A DNA stretch of 50,440 nt from Streptomyces toxytricini (GTDB taxonomy: Bacteria > Actinomycetota > Actinomycetes > Streptomycetales > Streptomycetaceae): NCBI RefSeq assembly GCF_014649915.1, contig NZ_BMTY01000002.1:65762-116201 (forward strand). Reading direction: 5' to 3'. Position numbers and translations under genes: made by a program. The notes under the pieces are model-generated. The model did no database searches and was not told the origin of the DNA. It was given only the letters and a program-made list of their open reading frames with translations. Positions 31,815-40,335 of the stretch are shown piece by piece; within the stretch, counting starts at the first letter, position 1, and each line of letters starts with the position of its first letter.

Positions 31815-33743
31815 GTGGTTGACCACGCTTACGAAATGCTGGAACTGCTGAACAGAGAGGCGCCCGCCGCTGCCTTCGACGACGTGGTCCGAAAAGCCCG
31901 GGAGTCCGGCCTGTCCGGGGACGCCCTCGCCCAGCTGACCAGGGCCCGGGACCAGAGCCTCGGCATCCGCGCGCTCTTCGTGCGCCGCCAGCAGCGCGAG
32001 GCCGGCCTCGCCGCGCTCGTCGACACCGCCCGCGACCTCACCCTCCCCTACGACCTCGACGAGCTGCTGAAGGTCATCACCCGCCGGGCCCGCCTGCTGC
32101 TGGGCCTCGACATGGCCTGGGTCAGCTTCGACGACCCGGAGGAGGGCGTCTCCCGCGTCCGCTCCGCCGACGGGCACGCCTCCGCCCTCACCATCGGCTT
32201 CGCGATCCCGATGAGCGGGGGCGGCGTCGGGCGCCGCGCCGCCGAGGGGTCCGCGCCGTTCTGGTCGGCCGACTACATGAACGACACCAGCTTCACGCAC
32301 AGCGCCGTCATCGACGAGGTCGTCCAGGCGGAGGGGCTGCACGCGGTCATGGCCGTCCCGCTGCGGCACGCCGGCGCCAGCCTCGGCGCGCTGTACGTCG
32401 CCGATCGCCACGTCCGGCACTTCACCCCGGACGAGGTCTCCCTGATGAGTTCGCTCGCCGACCTCGCAACCGTTGCGATCGAAAAGGCGCGGCTGCTGGA
32501 GCAGACCCGGTACGAGGTCGTCGAGCTGGAGCAGGACACCTCCCGCGCCCTCGACTCCTCCTCCACCGCCCGCCAGCTCCGCGAGACCCACGGCCGCCTC
32601 CTCGACCTCGTCCTCCAGGGCGCGGGCCTCTCCACCCTGGCCGCCGAGGCCGTCAAGGGACTCGACGGCACCCTCGTCGTCCGCGACGCCGCCGGCCGCA
32701 CCCTGGCCTGCCCCGTCGGCGCGGTCCCCGAACTGGACGAGGCGGAGGTCCGCACCGCCCTCCTCGACGCCCACACCGACCGCCAGCCCCGCAGCACCGC
32801 CGGCGGCGTCTGGGTCGCCTCCATCGCCGCGGGCGACGAGATGCTGGGCACCCTGATCCTCGTCTCCGAGGAGCCGGCCACCTACCTCCAGGTGCAGCTC
32901 CTCGCGCTCACCGCCCAGGTGACCGCCGTCGTCCTGCTGATGGAGCAGGGCATGGCGGCCGCGGAGGGCCACATGCGGGACGAGTTCTTCCAGGACCTGC
33001 TGCGCGGCACCTCCCTCTCCCCGGTGCAGATCGCCGAGCAGAGCCGCCGCCTCGCCCTCGACCTCGACGAGCCGCACGTCGTCGTCATCGCCCGGCCCGA
33101 GGGCGGCGTGCAGGGGCGGGTCGCCGCCTGGGCCGCCTCGTACGCCAACCGCCACCAGGGGCTCAAGAGCGTCGACGGCGACAGCGTCGTGCTGCTCCTG
33201 CCCGGCACCGAGGCCGGCGCCATCGCCCGGACCGCCTCGAAGGAGCTGTCCGAGGTGCTCGGCAGACCCGTCACCGCCGGTTCGGCGGGCCCCGTCGAGA
33301 ACCCGGCGGCCATCGTCCACGTCCACCAGGAGGCGCGGCGCTGCCTCGACGCCGTCGCCGCGCTCACCGGCGCCGGCAGCACAGCCTCGCCCGACGAACT
33401 GGGCTTCCTCGGCGTCCTCCTCTCCGAGAAGCCGAACATAGACCGGTTCATCGCCGACACCATCGGGCCCGTCCTCGACTACGACGACCAGCAGTACACC
33501 GAGCTGGTCCGCACCATGGAGGCCTACTTCGCCTCCGCCAACAGCCCCTCCCGGGCAGCGGAGTCGCTGCACGTCCACCCCAACACCGTCTCCCGCCGGC
33601 TGGAGCGGATCACCGAGATCCTCGGCGAGGACTGGCAGAAGCCGACCCAGGCCCTCCAGGTGCAGCTCGCCCTCCAGCTCCAGCGCACCCGCCAGGCGCT
33701 CCGCCAGAACCGGCGCAGCGCACCCCGGCACACCATCGGCTGA
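31815..33743 (+). CDS. GAF-domain PucR/CdaR-type transcriptional regulator
   Basis: 642 residues from the GTG at 31815, which follows GGGGGAAG; an ATG at 31752 is less likely given the promoter position. Residues about 55-220 form a GAF sensor domain (LTLPYDLDELLKVITRRARLLL, HAVMAVPLRHAGASLGALYVADR). A middle PucR-like ligand region follows, and the C-terminus carries the PucR helix-turn-helix (YFASANSPSRAAESLHVHPNTVSRRLERITEILG). Regulators of this type respond to small molecules and often control catabolic or secondary-metabolite operons. It is divergent from the methyltransferase-pabAB operon and is the only classical regulator beside the cluster, so it is a candidate cluster regulator. 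Confidence 0.85.
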   Translation: MVDHAYEMLELLNREAPAAAFDDVVRKARESGLSGDALAQLTRARDQSLGIRALFVRRQQREAGLAALVDTARDLTLPYDLDELLKVITRRARLLLGLDMAWVSFDDPEEGVSRVRSADGHASALTIGFAIPMSGGGVGRRAAEGSAPFWSADYMNDTSFTHSAVIDEVVQAEGLHAVMAVPLRHAGASLGALYVADRHVRHFTPDEVSLMSSLADLATVAIEKARLLEQTRYEVVELEQDTSRALDSSSTARQLRETHGRLLDLVLQGAGLSTLAAEAVKGLDGTLVVRDAAGRTLACPVGAVPELDEAEVRTALLDAHTDRQPRSTAGGVWVASIAAGDEMLGTLILVSEEPATYLQVQLLALTAQVTAVVLLMEQGMAAAEGHMRDEFFQDLLRGTSLSPVQIAEQSRRLALDLDEPHVVVIARPEGGVQGRVAAWAASYANRHQGLKSVDGDSVVLLLPGTEAGAIARTASKELSEVLGRPVTAGSAGPVENPAAIVHVHQEARRCLDAVAALTGAGSTASPDELGFLGVLLSEKPNIDRFIADTIGPVLDYDDQQYTELVRTMEAYFASANSPSRAAESLHVHPNTVSRRLERITEILGEDWQKPTQALQVQLALQLQRTRQALRQNRRSAPRHTIG

Positions 33744-33872
33744 CCGCGGGGCGGGAGGGGCCGGGGCGGCCGGGGAGGCCGGTCCCAGAAGTCGCCGTCG
33801 TGCGGGAGGGCCGCGAAGTGGCCCGGGTCGCGGGACGGGAACGGCCGGACGCCCGGCCCCGGTCCGGCGGCA

Positions 33873-35027
33873 CTACCGCTCCCCGGCCCGCTCGGTGAGG
33901 ACGCGGACCGCGTGTGCGGCCGACGCCAGCGTGGTGTGCCGGTGCCAGCCTCCGAAGGAGCGGCCGCCGAAGTCGGTGATGCCGACCTTCTGCGAGACCG
34001 TCGCGAAGTCGTGCTCGACGTTCTGGGCCCGCTTCGCCAGGCGCAGCAGCGCCCCGGCGGGAGCCTGCGTCATGTCGCTGATCCAGCACCGCTCGGGCCA
34101 GCCCCGCGGGTCGGTCCACTCGCCGAACAGCACCAGCGGCTCCGCCACCTGGGGCAGCTCCACCCGCACCCCCACGACGAGCGAGGTCCGCGGCCGCAGC
34201 GTCACCGGGTCGAGCCAGGTCACCGGCCGGCGCAGGGTCCGCGCCATCAGCAGCAACTGGTGCGCGGCGAGCTCCCGGTTGCCGCTGCCGGGGAGCACCG
34301 GGTCGGCGCACCGCACCCGCATCGAGCCGCGGGCCGTCGCCGTGAAGTGCAGCCCGGCCGGCCCGAACCGGCGGGCCACCGCCGCCGGGTCGACGTCGGG
34401 CAGGTCGAAGACGACGGGGCGGTGGGGCTGCCCGACCCAGTCGCGCAGCTCCTCGACCGCCCCGGTGGCGCACTCCAGCGGGCTCGTCGCCAGCTCCGAG
34501 CGGTGCACGTTCGGCGACAGCGGGCCGACGCTCTCCCGCCACCGCTCGGTCAGCGCCAGCCGCCAGTTCACGGGGCTGCTCTGCTCCTCGCCCACGGCCC
34601 ACACGCCGAACGCGACCTGGCTGTTGACCATCTGGCCCCGCTCGGGCACGAAGCGGCGGGCCACCCCGACCGACTCCGTGCCGGCCTTGGAGATCACCAC
34701 CGGCTGCACGACCCAGGCGCGCGGCCGCAGCGCCCGCTCCAGGTACCGGGCGAGCGCGGCCCTGACCGGGCCCCAGTCCCAGGTGGAGGACACGACGAAG
34801 TGGTGGAGGCTCTGCTCGGCGGCCCGGTCGCCGACGTGCGCGGCGATGTTCCTTATCGACTTGCGGCCCTCGGCCTTGAGCAGGCCGCGCAGGTACACCT
34901 CGCCCTTGCGGCGCTGGTCGCTGCGCGGCAGCGAGGCGAACAACTCGGCGCAGAGCTCGTCCACGACCAGATCCGGCACGAACCGGCTGCTCAGGGTCTC
35001 CAGTCGTTCGAGACTCGGTGCGCTCAT
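33873..35027 (-). CDS. IS701-type transposase derivative with lost catalytic residues
   Basis: 384 residues. The block order of IS701-family transposases is recognisable: LPRSDQRRKGEVYLRGLL, SLHHFVVSSTWDWGPVRAALARYL, SVGVARRFVPERGQMVNSQVAFGVW, and a C-terminal FGGWHRHTTLASAAHAV. The first catalytic Asp motif (normally DETGF or DDTGF) reads QPVVI at residues 108-112, and the C-terminal Glu of the YEVRSW-type motif is Gly (FGGRSF). No terminal inverted repeats were found. The frame is full length and codon use is normal, so the protein seems maintained rather than decaying. A DNA-binding or regulatory role is possible. GAAGGGATGGA precedes the ATG. Confidence 0.7.
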   Translation of the reverse strand: MSAPSLERLETLSSRFVPDLVVDELCAELFASLPRSDQRRKGEVYLRGLLKAEGRKSIRNIAAHVGDRAAEQSLHHFVVSSTWDWGPVRAALARYLERALRPRAWVVQPVVISKAGTESVGVARRFVPERGQMVNSQVAFGVWAVGEEQSSPVNWRLALTERWRESVGPLSPNVHRSELATSPLECATGAVEELRDWVGQPHRPVVFDLPDVDPAAVARRFGPAGLHFTATARGSMRVRCADPVLPGSGNRELAAHQLLLMARTLRRPVTWLDPVTLRPRTSLVVGVRVELPQVAEPLVLFGEWTDPRGWPERCWISDMTQAPAGALLRLAKRAQNVEHDFATVSQKVGITDFGGRSFGGWHRHTTLASAAHAVRVLTERAGER

Positions 35028-35437
35028 GATGGATCCATCCCTTCCCCCGGCTTCTCCTCCAGCGCTTCAACCCTGCGCCTGGGGGCGGTTCGGGAACCAG
35101 GTGGAGCCGTCACACACATTCGCCCGGCGGTGCACGGCCGGTCATCAGCCCCGGACGGACCACACGGGGCGGCCGACCGGGCGGCGGAACGCCCGCCGGG
35201 CCCGTGGCCTGCTCGGGAACCGCCGGGCCCCGGCTGGAGCGCCGCCGGACCGCCGGTGGACCACCGATCCCGCCCGCCCCACGACCCCCCTGACAGCACG
35301 GAACGGTGCCCACACCACCATCGCGAAAGCCGCCGGCGGTGGTCCGGCCACCATCGCGGGTGGACCTCTCACCGGCCCGGCCGCCCGCCGGGACCGTCGG
35401 ATCGGCCTCCCGCCATGCGCCGTTAGGGTTCTGCCAC
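35028..35437. other. 410-base divergent intergenic region
   Basis: The region lies between the transposase-like gene and the DUF1266 gene. It is GC-rich without a convincing gene. An 11-base direct repeat CCACCATCGCG occurs at 35315 and 35348. TAGGGT at 35424-35429 is a possible -10 for the DUF1266 gene, which would place transcription close to its ATG. Confidence 0.5.
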
Positions 35438-36658
35438 ATGGGCAACTGGATCGCGCCGAGCGTCATAGAACGAGAGCTGTACGGGGCCAAGGCGGCGGGG
35501 GACTGGAACGGCTACTTCGATGCACTGGCCCGCGCCGAGCTGTTCGTCCCGCAGGACCGGCGGTTCCAGGACGCCAACCCCCGCGCCGTGTGGATGCAGC
35601 CCGTCTGGTTCCCGCAGGCCCGCTCCCAGTGCTTTGTCGCCTACACCGCCGGCATGCTGCCCCCGCCCACTCCCGACCAGGTGTTCTCCCGCCACAGCCT
35701 CAGTTGGTTCGCGCACCGCATCGACCCCGGTGACCCCCCGTACCTCGCCGTGAACCCCGGCACGCCCTGCGAGGCCTTCCTCCCGGCCTCGCCCGCCGAC
35801 CGCGAGGTGTGGAAGGGCCACTGGGAGCGCGCCGACCGGTACGGCCTGGAGCAGGACGCGGTGCACGCCCTGCACGTCGGCGGCCCGCTGCACGGGCCGG
35901 TCGCGTTCGGGCTGGCCTGCGGCGCCCATCTCTCCGTCCACAACGGGCTGTTCTGGAACGCCCTCGGCTACCACGGCGAGGGCTACCTGAAGGAGCGCGA
36001 GAAGCTCCGCGAGTGGTGGGGGGTCACCACCCGCGAGGGGTGGCTGTCCACGGTGGAGCGGCTGCTGGCCGCCGACATGGTGAGCTCGGTGTGGGAGTTC
36101 GCGCTGCGCGTCCGCACGGCGCTCGCCCGCGAGTTCGCCGGCCCCGTCGACATCGAACACTGGCGGCACGCCACCGAGGCCACCCTGCGGGCCAACGCCG
36201 AGCGCGCCTCCGAACCCCGCCTCACCGCGGACGGCGTGACCGTCTCCCGGCCCCGCTCCACGGCGGAGATCGAGGGCGAGGTCGCGGGCGTGCAGCGCGT
36301 CATCGGCCGGATCGCCCGCTACGAGCAGCGCTTCCGCGCCGACGGGATCCTCGGCGAGGGCCGCTGGGTCCGCTCCGTCGAGGCCTGGGACTACGGCCGC
36401 GCCTCCCAGATGGCCCGCTGGGGCGTCGGCGCCCGCTTCGGGACCGTCGAGGAGGCCGAGGGCTTCGTGGTACGGGCCGGGCGGGTGTGCCGGCTGGCGT
36501 ACCGCTCCTGGGAGGACCTCTCCGCCGGCTTCATCCTCGGCCGCTGCCTCCAGTTCGACGAGGAGGAGTACGGACACTGGTACACCGGCATGGCCGCCAC
36601 CCACGAGGCCCTCACCACCGACCCGGGCAGCCCCTGGCGGAACATCCCCTGGAACTAG
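35438..36658 (+). CDS. DUF1266 domain-containing protein
   Basis: 406 residues, no signal peptide or membrane segment. The N-terminal part (YFDALARAELFVPQD...AVWMQPVWFPQARSQCFVAYTAG) resembles SseB-type domains. The second half has the DUF1266 pattern (REWWGVTTREGWLSTVERLL, RASQMARWGVGARFGTVEEAEGFVVRAGRVCRLAYRSWEDLSAGFILGR). Function is unknown for the family. The ATG at 35438 follows AGGG at nine bases. It is monocistronic and unlikely to belong to the cluster. Confidence 0.82.
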   Translation: MGNWIAPSVIERELYGAKAAGDWNGYFDALARAELFVPQDRRFQDANPRAVWMQPVWFPQARSQCFVAYTAGMLPPPTPDQVFSRHSLSWFAHRIDPGDPPYLAVNPGTPCEAFLPASPADREVWKGHWERADRYGLEQDAVHALHVGGPLHGPVAFGLACGAHLSVHNGLFWNALGYHGEGYLKEREKLREWWGVTTREGWLSTVERLLAADMVSSVWEFALRVRTALAREFAGPVDIEHWRHATEATLRANAERASEPRLTADGVTVSRPRSTAEIEGEVAGVQRVIGRIARYEQRFRADGILGEGRWVRSVEAWDYGRASQMARWGVGARFGTVEEAEGFVVRAGRVCRLAYRSWEDLSAGFILGRCLQFDEEEYGHWYTGMAATHEALTTDPGSPWRNIPWN

Positions 36659-36808
36659 CGTCTGTCCGGCGCCTCTTCCGGACGGCCGGACGGGCACCGT
36701 CGCCGACCCGCTCCCGGAGGCCTTTCCCCTCGGCTCGGCTCGGCCCGGAGCCGGGTCCGGATACGCCCGGCGGCCACGGGCCCGCCACCCCGCTCCCCCG
36801 GGCACGCC

Positions 36809-37117
36809 TCAGGGTGTCGTCCTGCGGGCGAAGTGGTCGCGGAGCCAGGCCAGCAGCGCCGCGAAGGAGGGGGTCATGGCGGCGTCCGACGCGGTGAAGG
36901 CCGTCGAGCGGCCGCCGTCCTCGACCGTGATCGTGTAGCTCATCGCATCCCTGGCCCGGCCGGGCCCGTCCGACCGGGGCTCCGGGGTGAGCGCCGCCAC
37001 GAGCCGGGCCAGCTCCGCCGCGTCGGCGGTCGGCAGGTCGGCCGTGTCGACCGCCTCGGGCGGGCCGCGGTGCGTCGCCGCCACCAGCCCGCCGCGTACC
37101 GCCAGGCTCACCTTCAT
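36809..37117 (-). CDS. Emfourin-like protealysin inhibitor
   Basis: 102 residues. Its ATG overlaps the stop of the M4 protease gene by four bases. Short actinobacterial and enterobacterial genes in this position encode emfourin-type inhibitors of protealysin-like proteases; the segment VSLAVRGGLVAATHRGPPEAVDTADLP fits that family as I remember it. It probably inhibits the adjacent protease in the cytoplasm, since neither protein has a signal peptide. Confidence 0.75.
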   Translation of the reverse strand: MKVSLAVRGGLVAATHRGPPEAVDTADLPTADAAELARLVAALTPEPRSDGPGRARDAMSYTITVEDGGRSTAFTASDAAMTPSFAALLAWLRDHFARRTTP

Positions 37118-38322
37118 CGGGCCGCCTTCAGCGCGGCCACGTCCCTGGCCAGGGCCTTCACCGTGGCGTTCAGCTCGCCGACCTGCCGGGTCAGGGCCGC
37201 CAGGCCGTCCTGCCGGCCCGCACCCGCGCCGGCAGGGCCTGACGACCGGGTCCGCACCATCCCCCGCGGGACGCCCCTGACCTCGACCTCCACTTCCTGC
37301 CAGGCCGCGAGGACCGCCATCTGCTCGGGGCTGTCCGCACCGAACAGCTCCCCGGCCTTGCGGAAGGTGGTGTCCGCGAAGTCCTGGAAGCCCGCGTCCC
37401 GGGCGGACGCCTTCAGCGCCTCGTACCAGACGGCCCCGGCGGCCTCCCAGGAGAATCCGCCGATCCCCACCGCCGTCAGGTGGAACGCCCTGTTCGGGAT
37501 GCCGGAGTTGAAGTGCACGCCGCCCCAGTCCCCTTCCGCCGTGTCGGGCAGGTGGACGAACCGGCTCATCCGGTCCGGCTGGGGGTCCCGTCCGAACAGC
37601 GGATTGTCATAGGCCGTCCCCGGAGCCTTCATCGAGCGCAGGGCGTCGGCCTCGATGTCCGGGGTGAAGACCTCCGCCCCGATCAGCCAGTCGGCCTCGT
37701 CCGCGGGCTGCTTGAGCGCCCACTGGGCGACCATCGCCGCCATGACGTCCGACATCGACTCGTTGAGCGCCCCGGACTGGTTGTGGTACTCGAACCCCGA
37801 GGTGTGCTCGGTGATGCCGTGCCCCAGCTCGTGGACGGCGACGGTGCGGGATCCGGCCAGGTTGGTGAACAGCCGGCCGTCGCCGTCGCCGAACACCATG
37901 CGCCGTCCGTCCCAGAACGCGTTGTTGAAACGGGTGTCGAAGTGGACGTAGCCGTCCAGGCGCATCCCCCGGTCGTCGAGCGAGTTCCGCCCGAGGACCT
38001 CCTTCAGGAAGTCGCGGGTCAGGCCGAAGTTGTCGAAGACCTCGTTCACGGACGCGTCCGCGGACTCGGGCCCGTCCTCCGTCCTGGCCACCTCGGCGAG
38101 GGGGAGGAAGGTGCCGTTCCCGGCGTCGAAGACGGTGCGCCGGCCGCTGCCGGGGGCCGATGCGGCGCCGGCGAAGGCCGCCCGCACCTCCCGCTCGCCG
38201 GTCAGGCGGGCGGTGGTCAGCATCGTGCGCAGGGCGGCGCGGCGCACGTCGCCGTCCCCGCTCTCCAGCAGCTTCTCGAGGATGTACGGGGGCATGACAC
38301 AGTTGGGTCGGCACGTGCTCAT
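37114..38322 (-). CDS. Protealysin-like M4 metallopeptidase
   Basis: 402 residues. Zinc site: HELGH at residues 164-168 with the third ligand in GALNESMSD; HFNSGIPNRAFHL is the further M4 active-site block. There is no signal peptide; instead a short N-terminal propeptide contains CVMPPYILEKLLES, the PPYIL-type motif of protealysin precursors. A C-terminal tail after residue 350 is Gly/Ala rich and ends in a coiled-coil-like stretch (LTRQVGELNATVKALARDVAALKAA). AGGAGGTG lies four bases before the ATG, fixing the start although the frame is open far upstream into the pseudogene. It forms an operon with the emfourin-like gene. Confidence 0.9.
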   Translation of the reverse strand: MSTCRPNCVMPPYILEKLLESGDGDVRRAALRTMLTTARLTGEREVRAAFAGAASAPGSGRRTVFDAGNGTFLPLAEVARTEDGPESADASVNEVFDNFGLTRDFLKEVLGRNSLDDRGMRLDGYVHFDTRFNNAFWDGRRMVFGDGDGRLFTNLAGSRTVAVHELGHGITEHTSGFEYHNQSGALNESMSDVMAAMVAQWALKQPADEADWLIGAEVFTPDIEADALRSMKAPGTAYDNPLFGRDPQPDRMSRFVHLPDTAEGDWGGVHFNSGIPNRAFHLTAVGIGGFSWEAAGAVWYEALKASARDAGFQDFADTTFRKAGELFGADSPEQMAVLAAWQEVEVEVRGVPRGMVRTRSSGPAGAGAGRQDGLAALTRQVGELNATVKALARDVAALKAAR

Positions 38323-38582
38323 GGGACACCTCCTGGGCGGGGGGACCGACGGCCGGACGTGCGGGAACGCACCGGAACTCCCCGGCCGCTGGACGACGGG
38401 GGCTGCTGCGCGGCGGGCACGGCCCTGCGGGGGAACGGCAGGCACCGGCGGGGGCGGCAGCGGGAGAAGTGAGGTGTGTCGGCGCCGCCCGGCACGCATC
38501 GGGGAGCGGGGCACGCCGATACCACCAGTCTCCGGCCGCCCGCGCCGCCTGGCAAGCGCTGGAAGCCCCCGCAGCGACCGGT

Positions 38583-39394
38583 CAGCCGCGCCGGCGGGCA
38601 CGTACGAGTCCACGGCCGTGTCGAAGACGGCGCGGGCCTCCTTCGTGCGGCCCGTCGGCGGCGACACCCACACGTCGTGCAGCGTGCCGTCCTGCTCCCA
38701 GCAGATGTCGTACGTGTGCCGGGGCCCCTCGGCGGCGGTGAAGCCGTTCCAGCTGAACTCCCACAGCGCGGCGGGCAGGCCGTCGTGCGTGGTCGGGATG
38801 AGGGTGTTGTCGCGGTAGCCCGGGTTGCCGGCCGGGCCGCGGGCGTCGGCGGCGCGCATCGAGCCGAACGCCCCGCCGGACGGGACGGGCCTGGTCCGGA
38901 TCCCGACGCGGACGGCCCCGTCCGCCGCTCGCCGTCCGTCGAGCGCCGGGCGCCCTGGGGCACGGCCAGGGTGAAGCCGCGTTCGTCCGTGACGAGGACG
39001 TAGCCGCGGGGCACCGGCCCGGCTTCCGCGGGCGTGGACGGCGGCGGCGCCGCAGTGGTCGTGGCCGGGGCCGGGGCCGGGGCGGTCGTCGCGGACGGGC
39101 CGGGGGAGGCGGCCGTCGCCCCGGCCGAGGGCGACGCGGACGGGCCGGGCGCGGCCGGCGCCGCCGCCGCGGTGCTCGCGGCGGACGCGGGCGGCGACTG
39201 GGTCCGGCCGTCGAGCAGCGCCACGGCCGTCACCGCTCCCGCACAGGCGGCGACGGCCCTCACACCACGCCCGTGCCGCCGCTGCCGAGCCGGCCGCCCA
39301 GGCGGTAGCGCCCGCCGATCACCGTGCTGCCGCCGTCGCCCGGCCCGTCCTGCAGCGCCGCCCGATCCCCCTCGTCTTCCGGCCAACGGCCCAT
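38583..39394 (-). pseudogene. Decayed Ser/Thr protein kinase gene (kinase domain deleted, frameshifted)
   Basis: An ATG at 39394 opens 44 codons ending in a kinase start (YRLGGRLGSGGTGVV, the Gly-rich ATP loop) and then a stop at 39260. In another frame, directly after, come a membrane-like segment (AVAACAGAVTAVALL) and an Ala/Pro/Ser-rich linker leading to YVLVTDERGFTLAVPQGARRS. Near 38940 the reading shifts again to a block (NPGYRDNTLIPTTHDG through AALWEFSWNGF and HTYDICWEQDG to FDTAVDSYVPA) that is typical of the extracellular part of Streptomyces kinases. About 250 codons of catalytic domain are missing between the first two parts. The last frame has no stop and runs openly into the M4 protease gene. 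Confidence 0.75.
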
Positions 39395-39440
39395 GACGGC
39401 GCACCGGATGGGCCGCCGCGCCGCGGATCGCGCCCGCGGC

Positions 39441-40208
39441 TCAGGGCAGCAGGGCCCGTACCCCCGCCCACTCGCCTACGGCCTGTACCACCGGGTCGTC
39501 CGACTCGGCCAGCTGCGGGCCCACCGCGGCCATCCGGTCCAGCAGCACCTTGATCCGCCGCAGGTGCCGGATGCGCCGCCGGGGCAGCTCCCGCCAGGCC
39601 CGGGCCTGCGCGACCGCCTCCGCGGGCGCCAGGTCGATCAGGGCCAGCAGCTCGCGGCACAGCCCGGCCGGGTCCCCGCCGCGGCCGGGCCCGAACTCGC
39701 GGATCAGGTACGCCCGTACGCCCGCCCTGTCGGCGGCGCGGTCCAGCGGGTGCAGCCCCGCCCAGTCGGCCCGGCGCTCGACCGCGGCCAGCGCCACCCG
39801 GCCCCAGCGCAGCCGCCGCTCCTCGGGCAGCGCCCCGTCCTGCATCCCGGCGGCGGCCAGGCTGCTCAGCGTCATCGGGTGCGGTTCGTCTCCGAGCGGC
39901 GGCTCCGTGGCCAGCCAGGCCTCCAGCTCCTCCAGCGCGTGCCCGCCGGGCGGTACGGCGGTCAGCACCTGGCCGCCGGCGAGCAGGGCGGCGGCGGGGC
40001 CCGCCAGGTGGACGCGGGCCGCCCGGCCGGCGCCGAGCGTGGACTCCCGGCGGCCCTGCCGCTCGATCCAGCGCAGCCCGAGCCGGGCGTCGCCGGCGGC
40101 GTACACCTGGCCGGTGCGGGCGGCGCCGCCGATGCACCGCACCCGGCACACCCCTCCCGAGCCGTCCGCCTCCTCGACGGAGTACACCTGCAACGCGGCG
40201 ATGGGCAC
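39441..40208 (-). CDS. Hypothetical protein
   Basis: 255 residues, soluble, rich in Ala, Arg and Leu. I recognise no family. The N-terminal 80 residues look beta-rich (ALQVYSVEEADGSGG, VYAAGDARLGLRWIERQGRRE), and the remainder is helical with WAGLHPLDRAADRAGVRAYLIREFG as the most distinctive stretch. The GTG at 40208 lies just after AGGAGG (short spacing); a GTG at 40223 is the alternative. It stands alone between the kinase pseudogene and the bkd terminator. Confidence 0.65.
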   Translation of the reverse strand: MPIAALQVYSVEEADGSGGVCRVRCIGGAARTGQVYAAGDARLGLRWIERQGRRESTLGAGRAARVHLAGPAAALLAGGQVLTAVPPGGHALEELEAWLATEPPLGDEPHPMTLSSLAAAGMQDGALPEERRLRWGRVALAAVERRADWAGLHPLDRAADRAGVRAYLIREFGPGRGGDPAGLCRELLALIDLAPAEAVAQARAWRELPRRRIRHLRRIKVLLDRMAAVGPQLAESDDPVVQAVGEWAGVRALLP

Positions 40209-40283
40209 CGGACCTCCTCTCACGGCGGGGAGGCTACCCGGTCACCCGTCCGGCCGTCCGCCCCGGCGGGCGGGAACGCCGAA

Positions 40284-40315
40284 GCGGCCGGCCCCCCGCG
40301 CGGGGAGCCGGCCGC
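40284..40315 (-). terminator. Hairpin after the bkd operon
   Basis: Outer arms GCGGCCGGC and GCCGGCCGC enclose a CCCCGCGCGGGG inner palindrome, about 20 bases past the E2 stop codon on the minus strand. Confidence 0.85.
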
Positions 40316-40335
40316 CGGCCGGTGCGGTGCGTCCG

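Noticed and set aside
31791..33731. A 646-residue open frame antisense to the PucR regulator
   Set aside because: It mirrors the regulator's codons, has low-complexity Gly/Asp/Val composition and no recognisable domain.
33873..35027. An active insertion sequence
   Set aside because: Catalytic motifs are lost and no terminal inverted repeats or target-site duplications were found around the gene.
35143..35437. Short open frames in the intergenic region upstream of the DUF1266 gene
   Set aside because: They have no ribosome site and only low-complexity Arg/Pro/Gly composition.
37114..38859. A 581-residue fusion of a kinase sensor domain with the M4 protease
   Set aside because: The frame is open, but AGGAGGTG directly before the ATG at 38322 and the protealysin-type propeptide fix the protease start. 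The upstream part is a pseudogene remnant.
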